A DNA stretch of 64,000 nt, from positions 5,129,501-5,193,500 of the forward strand of contig NZ_CP044218.1 of NCBI RefSeq assembly GCF_008727715.1, given 5' to 3'. A program made the translations under genes and the position numbers. Source of the DNA: Mesorhizobium terrae (GTDB lineage Bacteria; Pseudomonadota; Alphaproteobacteria; Rhizobiales; Rhizobiaceae). The notes under the pieces are model-generated. The model saw nothing but the letters and a program-made list of their open reading frames with translations. It searched no databases and was not told where the DNA came from. Each line of letters begins with the position of its first letter. Position 1 is the stretch's first letter. Below, piece by piece: positions 18,223 through 27,273 of the stretch.

Positions 18223-18255
18223 GGACCTTTCTTTTTTGGGCCTTTCTTTTTGTCC
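18211..18255 (+). repeat. 15-bp T-rich unit repeated three times in tandem
   Basis: CCTTTCTTTTTTGGA, CCTTTCTTTTTTGGG and CCTTTCTTTTTGTCC at 18211, 18226 and 18241. The first copy is the T tract of the terminator, so the release tract has been triplicated. Confidence 0.8.
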
Positions 18256-18342
18256 CCTCGCGTCCGGCGGGCCGCATCACCCGGTCAGGCTATGCGCCTG
18301 TGGCTTGTGGCGCCGGCCAATCGACAAGCGTCGCGCGTCAAA

Positions 18343-18352
18343 TTATCTATGA
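18343..18352 (+). promoter_or_regulatory. BioR box in front of bioR
   Basis: TTATCTATGA, one mismatch from the BioR consensus TTATCTATAA, ends 3 bp before the bioR ATG. It suggests autoregulation. Confidence 0.75.
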
Positions 18353-18355
18353 AAT

Positions 18356-19024
18356 ATGGGCGCACAAAAAGAAGACACGCTGGCGGTCCGCATCTCCAGG
18401 ACGCTGGCCGACCGCATCATCGCAGGCAAGATCGAGCCCGGCTCACGGCTGCGGCAGGACCATATCGCCGAGGAATTCGGCGCCAGCCACGTTCCGGTGC
18501 GCGAGGCGTTCCGCCGCCTCGAGGCGCAAGGGCTTGCGGTGAGCGAGCCGCGCCGCGGCGTGCGTGTCGCCAGCTTCGACCTCGCCGAAGTGAAGGAAGT
18601 GGCGGAAATGCGCGCCGCGCTCGAAGTTTTGGCACTGCGCCATTCGGCGCCGCACATCACGCCCGCCATTCTCGACGCGGCCGAGGAAGCCACCAAGGCC
18701 GGCGACAATTCCCGCGACGTGCGCTCCTGGGAAGAGGCGAACCGGCGTTTTCACCGCGTCATCCTCGAACCCTGCGCCATGCCGCGCCTGCTTTCGGCGA
18801 TAGATGATCTGCACGCCGCCAGCGCCCGTTTTCTGTTCGCCGCCTGGCGTTCCGACTGGGAAGCCCGCACCGACCATGACCACCGCGCCATTCTTGCCGC
18901 CCTGCGCAAGGGCCAGGTTGAAACCGCCTGCGGCACGCTTGCCGGCCATGTGCAGTGGATCGGCCGCCGGCCGCAGAAGTCTGCAAGCGGTAGCGTTCGC
19001 GACGCTTTCGCGATTGTCGGATAA
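18356..19024 (+). CDS. bioR: BioR, GntR-family biotin repressor
   Basis: Regulator of 222 residues with a GntR winged helix (residues about 10-75; IAEEFGASHVPVREAFRRLE) and an FCD effector domain with metal-ligand-type residues (EEANRRFHRVI, DHDHRAIL). The TTATCTATAA-type boxes in front of this gene and of bioY, and the bio genes that follow, identify it as BioR, known in alphaproteobacteria to repress biotin synthesis and uptake. The ATG is only 3 bp behind a BioR box and has no Shine-Dalgarno sequence, so the transcript is probably leaderless. Confidence 0.9.
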   Translation: MGAQKEDTLAVRISRTLADRIIAGKIEPGSRLRQDHIAEEFGASHVPVREAFRRLEAQGLAVSEPRRGVRVASFDLAEVKEVAEMRAALEVLALRHSAPHITPAILDAAEEATKAGDNSRDVRSWEEANRRFHRVILEPCAMPRLLSAIDDLHAASARFLFAAWRSDWEARTDHDHRAILAALRKGQVETACGTLAGHVQWIGRRPQKSASGSVRDAFAIVG

Positions 19025-19025
19025 A

Positions 19026-19035
19026 ATATCTATAA
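19026..19035 (+). promoter_or_regulatory. BioR box 1 upstream of bioY
   Basis: ATATCTATAA, 9 of 10 matches to the BioR consensus, 2 bp after the bioR stop and 63 bp upstream of the exact box. Confidence 0.65.
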
Positions 19036-19088
19036 TTTAGTTGCGACTCGTTTCCTTTTGTGGATTCAATGTAGATATAGATCACAAA

Positions 19089-19098
19089 TTATCTATAA
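19089..19098 (+). promoter_or_regulatory. BioR box 2 upstream of bioY, exact consensus
   Basis: TTATCTATAA, 18 bp before the bioY ATG. A BioR dimer here would block transcription of bioY-bioB-bioD. Confidence 0.88.
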
Positions 19099-19115
19099 TC
19101 TGCGAAAGGAAAAAC

Positions 19116-19678
19116 ATGAGCCAGACCCTCACACTGCGCGGCGTCAAGCCGCGCGAGGCGATCAAGACCGCCGCCGTCATCGTCGCCGGCGTCGCCTTGC
19201 TCACGCTGTGCGCCAAGATCCGCATCCCGTTCTGGCCGGTGCCGCTGACCATGTACACGCTGGCGGTGATGGGCATCGCCGTGGCGACCGGCCCGCGCAT
19301 CGCCACCGCCACCTTCTTCTCCTTCCTGGCGGTCGGCGCCGCCGGACTGCCGGTCTTCTCCGGCTCGCCGGAACGCGGCATCGGCCTTGCCTATATGATG
19401 GGCCCGACCGGCGGCTATCTGCTCGGCTACCTGTTCGCCAGCTGGCTGACGGGCGCGCTCGCCGAAGGCCGGCAGATGTTCGGCCGCACCATGGCCATGC
19501 TCGCCGGCCTCGCCGTCACCTACGCCGTCGGCCTGCCCTGGCTCGGCCTCTACATTCCGATGAAGGACGTCATCGCGCTCGGCTTCACCCCCTTCATCCT
19601 GGGCGACCTGATCAACATCGCCATGGTTGCCGCGGGCTCCGCCATGATCCCGGCCCGCCTTTTGGGCAGGATCGGCCG

Positions 19679-19682
<4 letters not shown>
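19116..19682 (+). CDS. bioY: BioY, biotin transporter S component
   Basis: Membrane protein of 188 residues with six hydrophobic segments that binds and imports biotin, alone or with ECF modules. Family motifs are [17 protein letters not shown] (about residues 37-53) and [22 protein letters not shown] 19116 follows AAAGGA. No bioM/bioN energising genes are next to it. It lies under BioR boxes and overlaps bioB (GTGA), so uptake and the last synthetic steps are controlled together. Confidence 0.93.
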
Positions 19683-20766
<1,084 letters not shown>

Positions 20767-20770
<4 letters not shown>

Positions 20771-21435
20771 CAACACGCATCGTCGTCACCGGCACCGACA
20801 CCAATGTCGGCAAGACGGTCTTCGCCGCCGGGCTCACCGGTTTCCTCGGCGCGTCCTACTGGAAACCGGTGCAAGCCGGCCTGCTAAGCGAGACAGACAG
20901 CGAAACCGTCATGCGGCTCGGCGGCATTCCCGCCCAGCGCATCCTGCCCGAGGCCTGGCGGCTGAACGCGCCGGCCTCGCCGCATCATGCCGCCGCCATC
21001 GACGGCGTCGCCATCGATCCCGAAAAGCTGACGATACCGCAAACGCAAGGCCCCCTGGTCATCGAGGGTGTCGGCGGCGTGCTGGCGCCGTTGACGCGGA
21101 CCGTCACCTTCGCCGACCTCGTCGCCCGCTGGCAGGTGCCGGCGGTGCTCTGCGCCCGCACCCGGCTCGGCACCATCAACCACACGCTGCTGTCGCTGGA
21201 GGCGCTGCGCGCCCGCGCCGTGCCGGTGCTCGGCATCGCCTTCATCGGCGACCCGGAACCCGAAACCGAACGCATCATCTGCGAGATGGGTCGGACAAAG
21301 TCGCTCGGCCGCCTGCCCTTGCTCGATCCCTCGACCCCGACAACGCTGCACGCCGCATTCGCGGCGGCGTTCCGGACTGAGGATTTTCTGTCCGGTTCGG
21401 CCCACAGCCTGTTCGCCGGGCAAAACACCGGTTGA
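20767..21435 (+). CDS. bioD: Dethiobiotin synthetase BioD
   Basis: ATP-dependent enzyme closing the ureido ring of diaminopelargonate. P-loop [11 protein letters not shown] is at residues 9-19, WKPVQAG follows, and [13 protein letters not shown] matches the family. Length 222 residues. It overlaps bioB (ATGA). The operon ends here: bioF, bioA and bioZ, often linked to bioB/bioD in this order, are not in the window. Confidence 0.94.
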
Positions 21436-21468
21436 CGAACTCCGCTCAAGCCTCGAAAAGCAGGGCGC

Positions 21469-21554
21469 GCGGACGTGGCGGAACTGGTAGACGCAAGGGA
21501 CTTAAAATCCCTCGATCCTCGATCGTACGGGTTCGATTCCCGTCGTCCGCACCA
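21469..21554 (+). tRNA. tRNA-Leu (anticodon UAA)
   Basis: 86 nt including an encoded CCA. Acceptor GCGGACG pairs with CGTCCGC; the anticodon stem-loop is AGGGA-CTTAAAA-TCCCT with TAA at 21503-21505; a class II variable arm (CGATCCTCGATCG) is present; and the T arm CGGGTTCGATTCCCG is intact. It reads UUA and possibly UUG leucine codons. Confidence 0.97.
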
Positions 21555-21692
21555 TTTTCCAAATAATATTTATAAAAATCAGCTAGATAAGACCAAGGAA
21601 CCTTATCCGCCGCCGCTGCAATCCCTGTTTGTGGCGTCGTTCGGCCTGGCGACACACACCCATTATCGCGCCATTCTCGGGCCATCGCGAGA

Positions 21693-21860
21693 ATGCACCA
21701 CCACACCACAGAACCTCTCGCGACGCGGGAAGAAACCGAGACCTGGCTAACGGCGTCGTGGGAAGAGGCGATGACGCTGCAGCGTTCTCTTCCTGACAAC
21801 ATGACAGCCTTGGTTGATGCACCCAACGACGCGATCAGCGTTCGACAGGTGCTGTTCTAG
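21693..21860 (+). CDS. Small protein of 55 residues, unknown function
   Basis: Short reading frame starting MHHHTTEPLATREETETWL and ending at the TAG at 21858. It is acidic and rich in Glu and Thr, with no membrane segment or known motif. The stop overlaps the AGGAGG ribosome site of the next small gene, a layout expected of a real two-gene unit. The surrounding sequence just after the tRNA is AT-richer than the rest. It could also be non-coding. Confidence 0.5.
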   Translation: MHHHTTEPLATREETETWLTASWEEAMTLQRSLPDNMTALVDAPNDAISVRQVLF

Positions 21861-21869
21861 GAGGTTCGA

Positions 21870-22067
21870 ATGGACCGGATTGTTCGCCTCGATACACGGC
21901 GGGAAACCGCATTGCAGCGCATCGCCGACCGCTTCGTCGCCAGCCACAAGGGCGACGTGATGATGGCGCTGAAACAGATGATCGTGCTCAATGGCGAGAT
22001 GCAGCAGCGCCTCGATACGCTGGGAGATGGCTCGCCGTTCGACCAGCAGCCTCGCAGCCATCATTGA
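21870..22067 (+). CDS. Small protein of 65 residues, unknown function
   Basis: Starts MDRIVRLDTRRETALQRIAD behind a strong AGGAGG (21859-21864). It is predicted to be mostly helical and amphipathic, with charged repeats, and could form a coiled coil or small DNA- or protein-binding helix bundle. I do not recognise the family. It is convergent with the RidA-like gene, ending 22 bp before that gene's stop. Confidence 0.65.
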   Translation: MDRIVRLDTRRETALQRIADRFVASHKGDVMMALKQMIVLNGEMQQRLDTLGDGSPFDQQPRSHH

Positions 22068-22088
22068 GTGATGGATGATGCGCCTGTC

Positions 22089-22475
22089 TCACGCGGCCGC
22101 GACCACCTCGATCTCGACCAGCCATTCCGGCACAAGTGTCTGGGCCACGATCGCGGTTGTCGGAATGCGCCGGTCACCCAGAGCCTTGATGCGGGCGTTC
22201 TGGTTTGCCTCGGCGTATGACGCATCGCGCAGATAGCTCGTCAGCCGCACGATGTTGTCGGTCGTCATATGGGCTTCTGCAAGGATACGCCGGAGATTGG
22301 ACCAAATCAGATCGAGCTGTTCCTCCAGGCTTTCCGGGGCATTGCCCTGGGCATCAAGCCCCATCGTACCGCTGATGAACAGGAAGCGCTCCGCGCTTCT
22401 CACCTCCATCGCATGCACGTAGTCATCGGTCGCGGGATAGATGCCGTCGCGTGGATTGCAAGGTGTCAGCTGCAT
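22089..22475 (-). CDS. RidA/YjgF-family protein
   Basis: Small trimeric-type protein of 128 residues. FISGTMGLDAQGN, QLDLIWSNLRRILAEAHMT and EWLVEIEVVAAA fit the Rid family. Archetypal RidA removes reactive enamines using an arginine in a PARSCVEV-like segment; here the aligned segment reads IPTTAIVA, so that arginine is missing. It is therefore more likely one of the Rid subfamilies without the classic deaminase residue, with role unknown. It is monocistronic. Confidence 0.85.
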   Translation of the reverse strand: MQLTPCNPRDGIYPATDDYVHAMEVRSAERFLFISGTMGLDAQGNAPESLEEQLDLIWSNLRRILAEAHMTTDNIVRLTSYLRDASYAEANQNARIKALGDRRIPTTAIVAQTLVPEWLVEIEVVAAA

Positions 22476-22822
22476 TCTCGTTTCTCTCCGGTCGACATGT
22501 TGCCGTTACGCTTTTTTGGGCGCGGTTTCCAGGAAGAAGCTATGGCGGCGGATGCATGCCGTTCGGTCGCGTCGAACGGTGGACAGCCCGATGGATTGGA
22601 TTTCCCGGTCAAAGTGAACAGGTCAATTCGGCCAGAGCGCCAACGATGGGCTGATAAGAAATAGCGTGCGCAGGGTAGCGTTGCTGCCGGTCCCGGTAGA
22701 AGGCAAGCCACATCGCGCTATCCGAAACCGGGTACCGACCTACCCAACCGCCCCGGAAGGCGTGAACATGCCGGCCTCGCCCGCCGGTTCCAATTCACCG
22801 CTGGCCTTGCTAGGCTGGCGCC
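22476..22822. other. Intergenic, no gene seen
   Basis: About 350 bp between the divergent RidA-like and lipoprotein genes. I see no convincing reading frame, RNA or repeat; it should hold both promoters. Confidence 0.5.
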
Positions 22823-23155
22823 ATGAAAGCGATCGGCCTCCGTTTCCCGGCAACCGCCTTTCTGCTCGGCCTTCTGGTAGGCTGCGGGTCGATGAAATCC
22901 GTCGATCCCTCGCAATATGCGTCGATGGATTGCAGCGGCCTCAACGCCGCGCTCGGCGTCGTCGCCACCGACGTCACCCGCAACGCCTTCAGCCGCGGCA
23001 CCATCTCGAACGCCGATGTGCCGCTGTGGCTGCCGGGCGGGCAGAAGGCGGTGTCGCTGCTGAAGGACCGGCGAACGGCGGAAATCGAACGCCTGCAGGC
23101 GCAAGGCGCGGCCATCGAGGCTGCGCGCAATCGCCGCTGCAAGGGCGAACTGTAG
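22823..23155 (+). CDS. Small lipoprotein, unknown function
   Basis: 110 residues with a lipoprotein signal: positive N terminus, hydrophobic stretch and lipobox LLVGC (Cys near residue 21). The mature part has two cysteines (MDCSGL, RRCKGE) that may pair, and a helical C-terminal half (DRRTAEIERLQAQGAAIEAA). Conserved-hypothetical in appearance. It is convergent with the Nudix gene. Confidence 0.75.
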   Translation: MKAIGLRFPATAFLLGLLVGCGSMKSVDPSQYASMDCSGLNAALGVVATDVTRNAFSRGTISNADVPLWLPGGQKAVSLLKDRRTAEIERLQAQGAAIEAARNRRCKGEL

Positions 23156-23220
23156 CATTCGCGCCAACCCACGCCGGGTATCCAGTGAGCTGTTTCGTCT
23201 ATCGAAAAGCGGCGCTTCCC

Positions 23221-23802
23221 TCAGCCGAACAGCGCCGGATTGAGCTTCAGGTGCTGCAGGAGAATAATGGTCTTGCCGTCGATGATGCGGCCGTCGGCGA
23301 CCGCCGCCATCGCCTCGTCGACCGGCATTTCCAGCACCTCGATGTCCTCGCCCTCGTCGGCCGCGCCGCCGCCGGCGGAGATGCGGTCGGCCGGGCTGTA
23401 GCGGCCGGCGAACAGCCACAGCCGTTCGGTGACGCTGCCGGGGCTCATATAGGTGGAGAACAACAGCTTCACCCCGTTCAGCCTGTAACCCAGCTCCTCT
23501 TCCGCCTCCTTGCGGATGCAGGTTTCGGCATCGTCCTTGTCGAGCAGGCCGGCGCAGGCCTCGATCAGCGGTTCCTTGTGGCCGGTGACATAGGCCGGCC
23601 AGCGGAACTGGCGCACCAGAAGCACGGTGCCGCGGTCGGGGTCGAAGGGCAGGATCGCGGCGCCGTCGCCACGGTCGTAGGTCTGGCGCACCTGCGTCTC
23701 CCACACGCCGTCGCTGCGGCGGTAGTCGAAGGTCGTCTTCTTGAGGATGGCCCAGTCGTCGGAAAGGATTTCCTGCGAAAGAATGCGAATACGGTCGTCC
23801 AT
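23221..23802 (-). CDS. nudK: NudK-type Nudix hydrolase (GDP-mannose/ADP-sugar pyrophosphatase)
   Basis: 193 residues. The N-terminal part (ILSDDWAILKKTTFDYRRSD, YDRGDGAAILPFD, VLLVRQFRWPAYVTGH) closely resembles E. coli NudK, which hydrolyses GDP-mannose. The Nudix helix GLLDKDDAETCIRKEAEEE is present (residues about 93-111), but the first box glutamate is aspartate and the arginine before the first catalytic Glu is lysine; lysine also occurs in NudK. The frame is open well upstream; I chose the ATG at 23802 from the NudK alignment. Confidence 0.8.
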   Translation of the reverse strand: MDDRIRILSQEILSDDWAILKKTTFDYRRSDGVWETQVRQTYDRGDGAAILPFDPDRGTVLLVRQFRWPAYVTGHKEPLIEACAGLLDKDDAETCIRKEAEEELGYRLNGVKLLFSTYMSPGSVTERLWLFAGRYSPADRISAGGGAADEGEDIEVLEMPVDEAMAAVADGRIIDGKTIILLQHLKLNPALFG

Positions 23803-23925
23803 GCTTGCCTCGTCTCGGGGGATGCGCTGGGATAGCGCGCGGCGACGCGGCCCGCAAGGATGGCGGCCGGAAACAGGACATCTACCGGCCTCATCGGGCG
23901 GCGGCGATGCAAGTGCGAGGTTTTG

Positions 23926-24300
23926 ATGCGGCTCAATCAGGTCACCGTGACCGCCCCCGATCTCGACGCCGCCTGGGAATTTTACCGCAGGCTCGGGCTC
24001 ATTCCCGTCGTCGACAGCCGGCCGCACTACATCCGTTTTCTCTGCCCGGACGGCGACAGTACATTTTCCGTCGATCAGGGCGAACGCACGGGAAGCGGAA
24101 CGACCGTCTACTTCGAGATGGACGATCTCGACGCCGAGGTCGCACGCTTCAAATCGCTGGGCTTCGCATTCACCTCCGGGCCCCGGGACCAGCGCTGGCT
24201 TTGGCGGGAAGCGGAACTCTTCGATCCCGCTGGCAACAGGATCGTCCTCTATCATGCCGGAAAGAACCGCATCGACCCGCCATGGCGGGTGCGGGCTTAG
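23926..24300 (+). CDS. VOC (glyoxalase/bleomycin resistance) family protein
   Basis: 124 residues with two beta-alpha-beta-beta-beta units: MRLNQVTVTAPDLDAAWEFY at the start, and EMDDLDAEVARFKSLGF then LFDPAGNRIVLYH in the second half. The terminal DPxGNxI element and a glutamate-bearing strand are typical of metal-dependent dioxygenase/lyase relatives, but function is not assignable. The upstream region carries the divergent nudK promoter. Confidence 0.85.
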   Translation: MRLNQVTVTAPDLDAAWEFYRRLGLIPVVDSRPHYIRFLCPDGDSTFSVDQGERTGSGTTVYFEMDDLDAEVARFKSLGFAFTSGPRDQRWLWREAELFDPAGNRIVLYHAGKNRIDPPWRVRA

Positions 24301-24412
24301 GTCAGGACTTGGTGCCAATCATGGCAGTGTTTGGGCCAATCCACGCCGGCCTTGATCCGCGGCGCGCGGCGGCCTTTAGTGGGAAAACGGTCGCGACAAC
24401 GCCGGAGATGTC

Positions 24413-25516
24413 ATGACAGCCGCCCTTTTCCAGCCCATTTCGCTCGATGGCCTCGTTCTGCCCAACCGCATCGCGGTCGCGCCGATGTGCCAGTATTCGG
24501 CCGATGACGGCTCCGCCACCGACTGGCACATCTGCCACTGGATGAACCTTGCCATGTCCGGCGCCGGCATGATCACGGTGGAGATGACCGACGTCGAACG
24601 GCGCGGCCGCATCTCGCACAATTGCCTTGGCCTTTATTCCGACCACAACGAGGCCGCCGCCAAGCGGGCGCTCGATGCGGCAAGGCGCGTCGCCATGCCC
24701 GGCGCCAAGTTCGGCGTGCAGCTTGCCCATGCCGGCCGCAAGGCGTCCTGCCAGCGGCCCTGGGAAGGCGGCGGACCGCTGATGCCGGGGCAAGACCCGT
24801 GGGCGGTCGTCTCGGCCTCGGCAATAGCCTATGACACCGGCTGGCAGGTCCCGCATGCGCTGGACGAAGACGAGGTGCTTGGCGTCATCCAGCGTTTCGC
24901 CGAGGCGGCGCGACGGGCCGAGCGCGCCGGCTTCGATTTCATCGAGCTGCACGCCGCCCATGGCTATCTGATCTTCCAGTTCCTGTCGCCGCTTTCCAAC
25001 CGGCGCACCGACCGCTGGGGCGGTTCGCTGGAAAACCGCATGCGCTTCGCGGTCGAGGTCGCCAAGGCGGTGAAAGCGGCAGCACCCAAGCTGATGCTGG
25101 GCGCCAGGCTTTCGGTGAAGGAGTGGGTGGATGGAGGTTTCGACGTGCCGGAGGCGATCGAGGTGGCCAAGACGCTGAAGCAAGCGGGCGTCGCCTATCT
25201 GTGCTGCTCGAGCGGCGGCAACTCGCCGCTGCAGAAGCTGCCGACCGGCGCCGGCTACCAGGTGCATCTGGGCGAAGCGGTGCGCAAGGCCACCGGCATC
25301 GCCACCCGCACCGTAGGCCTCATCACCGACCCCGACTACGCCAACACCATCGTGGCGCAAGGCAAGGCCGACATCGTGGCGCTCGGCCGCGCCTTCCTCG
25401 CCGATCCGCGCTGGGGCTGGCGCGCGGCGGCGACGCTGGGCGAGAAGATCCACCCCGCCCCGCAGCTCGCGCGCGCCGTCACCACCATGGAACACTGGCT
25501 CAAGGACGACGATTGA
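24413..25516 (+). CDS. NADH:flavin oxidoreductase, old yellow enzyme (YqjM-like)
   Basis: FMN-dependent ene-reductase of 367 residues. APMCQYSADDG (residues about 23-33) carries the cysteine that tunes the flavin in the YqjM class; QLAHAGRK and HAAHGYLIFQFLSP hold the flavin- and substrate-binding residues (His pair); RTDRWGGSLENRMRF is the family signature; and ALGRAFLADPRWGWRAA ends the barrel. These enzymes reduce activated C=C bonds, often in stress responses; the natural substrate is unknown. Confidence 0.93.
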   Translation: MTAALFQPISLDGLVLPNRIAVAPMCQYSADDGSATDWHICHWMNLAMSGAGMITVEMTDVERRGRISHNCLGLYSDHNEAAAKRALDAARRVAMPGAKFGVQLAHAGRKASCQRPWEGGGPLMPGQDPWAVVSASAIAYDTGWQVPHALDEDEVLGVIQRFAEAARRAERAGFDFIELHAAHGYLIFQFLSPLSNRRTDRWGGSLENRMRFAVEVAKAVKAAAPKLMLGARLSVKEWVDGGFDVPEAIEVAKTLKQAGVAYLCCSSGGNSPLQKLPTGAGYQVHLGEAVRKATGIATRTVGLITDPDYANTIVAQGKADIVALGRAFLADPRWGWRAAATLGEKIHPAPQLARAVTTMEHWLKDDD

Positions 25517-25626
25517 ACAGGGCGTCATGGCGCCGGCAAAACCAGCCGAAGGTTGAAATCCGCGCGAAAGTGCTGGAAAGTGCGGGAAGTTGGCTTTCGA
25601 TCGCGGCCAACTGACCGGAGGTTTTC

Positions 25627-25878
25627 ATGACGAAGCTGACCTACAAGATCGTCGAGCATGACGGCGGCTGGGCCTACAAGGTTGGCGGCACCTATTCCGA
25701 GACGTTCCCGAGCCATTCCGACGCGTTGCAGGCCGCCCAGATCGCCTCCTCGGAACAGCAGATTGCCGGCCAGACCGACGGCATCGAATATGAGGATGCC
25801 ACTGGCAAATGGCATTCGGAACTGGCCGACGGACGTGACCGGCCGCAGACGGAAGTGCAGGACGACAGCAACGCCTGA
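25627..25878 (+). CDS. DUF2188-like small protein
   Basis: 83 residues, soluble. YKIVEHDGGWAYKVGGTYSE followed by a short helix (FPSHSDALQAAQIAS) is the layout of DUF2188 proteins, which carry a W-x-V/Y-K strand and an AAxxAA helix. Function unknown; relatives are often general-stress associated. GGAGG precedes the ATG. Confidence 0.75.
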   Translation: MTKLTYKIVEHDGGWAYKVGGTYSETFPSHSDALQAAQIASSEQQIAGQTDGIEYEDATGKWHSELADGRDRPQTEVQDDSNA

Positions 25879-25912
25879 CGACGGATGCGCCTGATCGACC
25901 GGCCGGGACCGG

Positions 25913-26893
25913 TCAGGCCGCCGCGCGACCGGCGAATGCGCGCTCGGCAATGCGGCGAATGAAGGCAGCAACCTGGTCGGGGCCGACGAATTGCGGCATG
26001 TGGCCAAGCCCTTCGGCGATCTCCAGATCCAGCCCCGCGATCTTCTCCTTGACCGGCGTGCCCTGCACTTCGAGCCTGATGATCGGATCGACGCCACCGA
26101 ACAGAAGGCCGGTCGGCACCTTGATCTCATTGTAGCGCTCCGACAGGCGCGGCAGGTCCATCTCGATGACTGCGAAATCGGTGGCGCTGGCGTAATAGTG
26201 GCTGGGCCGCAGCCCGATATAGCCGCCATTGTCGGTCATGTAGTTCTTCGGCGCCGGATGCGGCGCGAAGATCAACCCCATCGTCTTCATGCCGTATTTC
26301 AGCCCGGCGGGCGCCGAGACGGTGTGCGCGAGGATAAACCGCTTCAGCGGCGAGGAGACGAACAACGCCTTGAATTCCGGCCTGAGCTCGACCTCCTTGT
26401 GGGTGAGCGCTGACAGAAGCACGAGACCGGAAATCGCCTCGGGATGTTCGACGGCGATGGCGAGTGCCACCGATCCGCCCAGCGAATGGCCAACGATGAC
26501 GGGCTTCTCCAGACCAAGCTGTTCCATGAAGGCGCAGACGATGTCGGCCTGCTCCGGCAGGCGCCCGGTCGAGCCCCTGGCGCGCGTCGAATAGCCCGAG
26601 CCCGGCCGGTCGAGCGCGATCAGCCGGTAGCCAGGTCCGAACACCTTGAACAGCGGATCGGTGAAATGGTGCAGCTGGGCGCCGAGGCCGTGCAGGAACA
26701 CGATGGGCGGCCCCTCGCCCATATCGACATAGTGGATGCGGTTGCCCTTCACCTCGATGAACTTGCCCGCCGGCGGCATGGTGCGTTCGACCCAGGCAAC
26801 GATGCGCTGCGTCTTGAACACGAAGTAGCCGACGACGGCCACGGCGGCCAAGATGATAGCGGCGAGCAGCCAGAGAAGAACCGTGAGCAACAT
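25913..26893 (-). CDS. Membrane-anchored alpha/beta hydrolase
   Basis: 326 residues. The first 28 residues form one membrane segment (LLTVLLWLLAAIILAAVAVV), then a soluble hydrolase domain with HGLGAQLHHF, the nucleophile elbow GHSLGG, FGGVDPII for the acid region and GLGHMPQF for the histidine. The anchor and length suggest a membrane-bound lipase/esterase-like enzyme. Single gene. Confidence 0.87.
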   Translation of the reverse strand: MLLTVLLWLLAAIILAAVAVVGYFVFKTQRIVAWVERTMPPAGKFIEVKGNRIHYVDMGEGPPIVFLHGLGAQLHHFTDPLFKVFGPGYRLIALDRPGSGYSTRARGSTGRLPEQADIVCAFMEQLGLEKPVIVGHSLGGSVALAIAVEHPEAISGLVLLSALTHKEVELRPEFKALFVSSPLKRFILAHTVSAPAGLKYGMKTMGLIFAPHPAPKNYMTDNGGYIGLRPSHYYASATDFAVIEMDLPRLSERYNEIKVPTGLLFGGVDPIIRLEVQGTPVKEKIAGLDLEIAEGLGHMPQFVGPDQVAAFIRRIAERAFAGRAAA

Positions 26894-27069
26894 CAGCAGC
26901 CTCTAATCCACACGATCCGCATATCGGCGTGTCCGCCGGCTCCGTGTCAAGGCAAGCCATGTTGCGTGGCTAAGAGAATGGGAAATGGATGGCGACAAGG
27001 TAAATACAGCCACGGTGCCGATCGCGGCGAGGCAGCGCGATTGATGCCCCAATGCGGCCCAAAGACAAA

Positions 27070-27095
27070 AATCCGGACCGTTTCCAGTCCGGATT
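27070..27095 (-). terminator. Rho-independent terminator, minus strand
   Basis: On the minus strand: AATCCGGAC, 8-nt loop, GTCCGGATT, then TTTGTCTTT. It would stop transcripts coming from wrbA. Confidence 0.7.
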
Positions 27096-27223
27096 TCCGG
27101 CAAGCTCGTTACCCCACCCGAAGCCCCGGAGCCCGCGGCCGCACGCTAGCGGAGGACACGCCTCAAGGGCATACGGCAAATGACGTATATTAAGGCCCGC
27201 CGCTCCGGTATTTTCAAAGCGGA

Positions 27224-27249
27224 ACGGGCGGCCCTTGCGGACCGCCCGT
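27224..27249 (-). terminator. GC-rich hairpin just after wrbA
   Basis: ACGGGCGG and CCGCCCGT arms with a 10-nt loop, 25 bp after the wrbA stop on the minus strand, followed by TCCGCTTTGAAAA. It is probably the first of two terminators. Confidence 0.55.
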
Positions 27250-27273
27250 CGCAAGCCACCGGCCGTGAGACGC

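Larger units (their letters stand above)
26894..27273. other. Intergenic region with two minus-strand hairpins
   Basis: 380 bp without a gene between two minus-strand genes. It holds the two hairpins listed separately (wrbA side) and presumably the promoter of the hydrolase gene. Confidence 0.5.

Noticed and set aside
21469..21600. Integration site of a genomic island at tRNA-Leu
   Set aside because: The DNA behind the tRNA is AT-richer, but I saw no integrase gene and no repeated tRNA 3' end in the window.
22666..23835. Long plus-strand frame opposite nudK and overlapping the lipoprotein gene
   Set aside because: It conflicts with two well supported genes and has no domain features.
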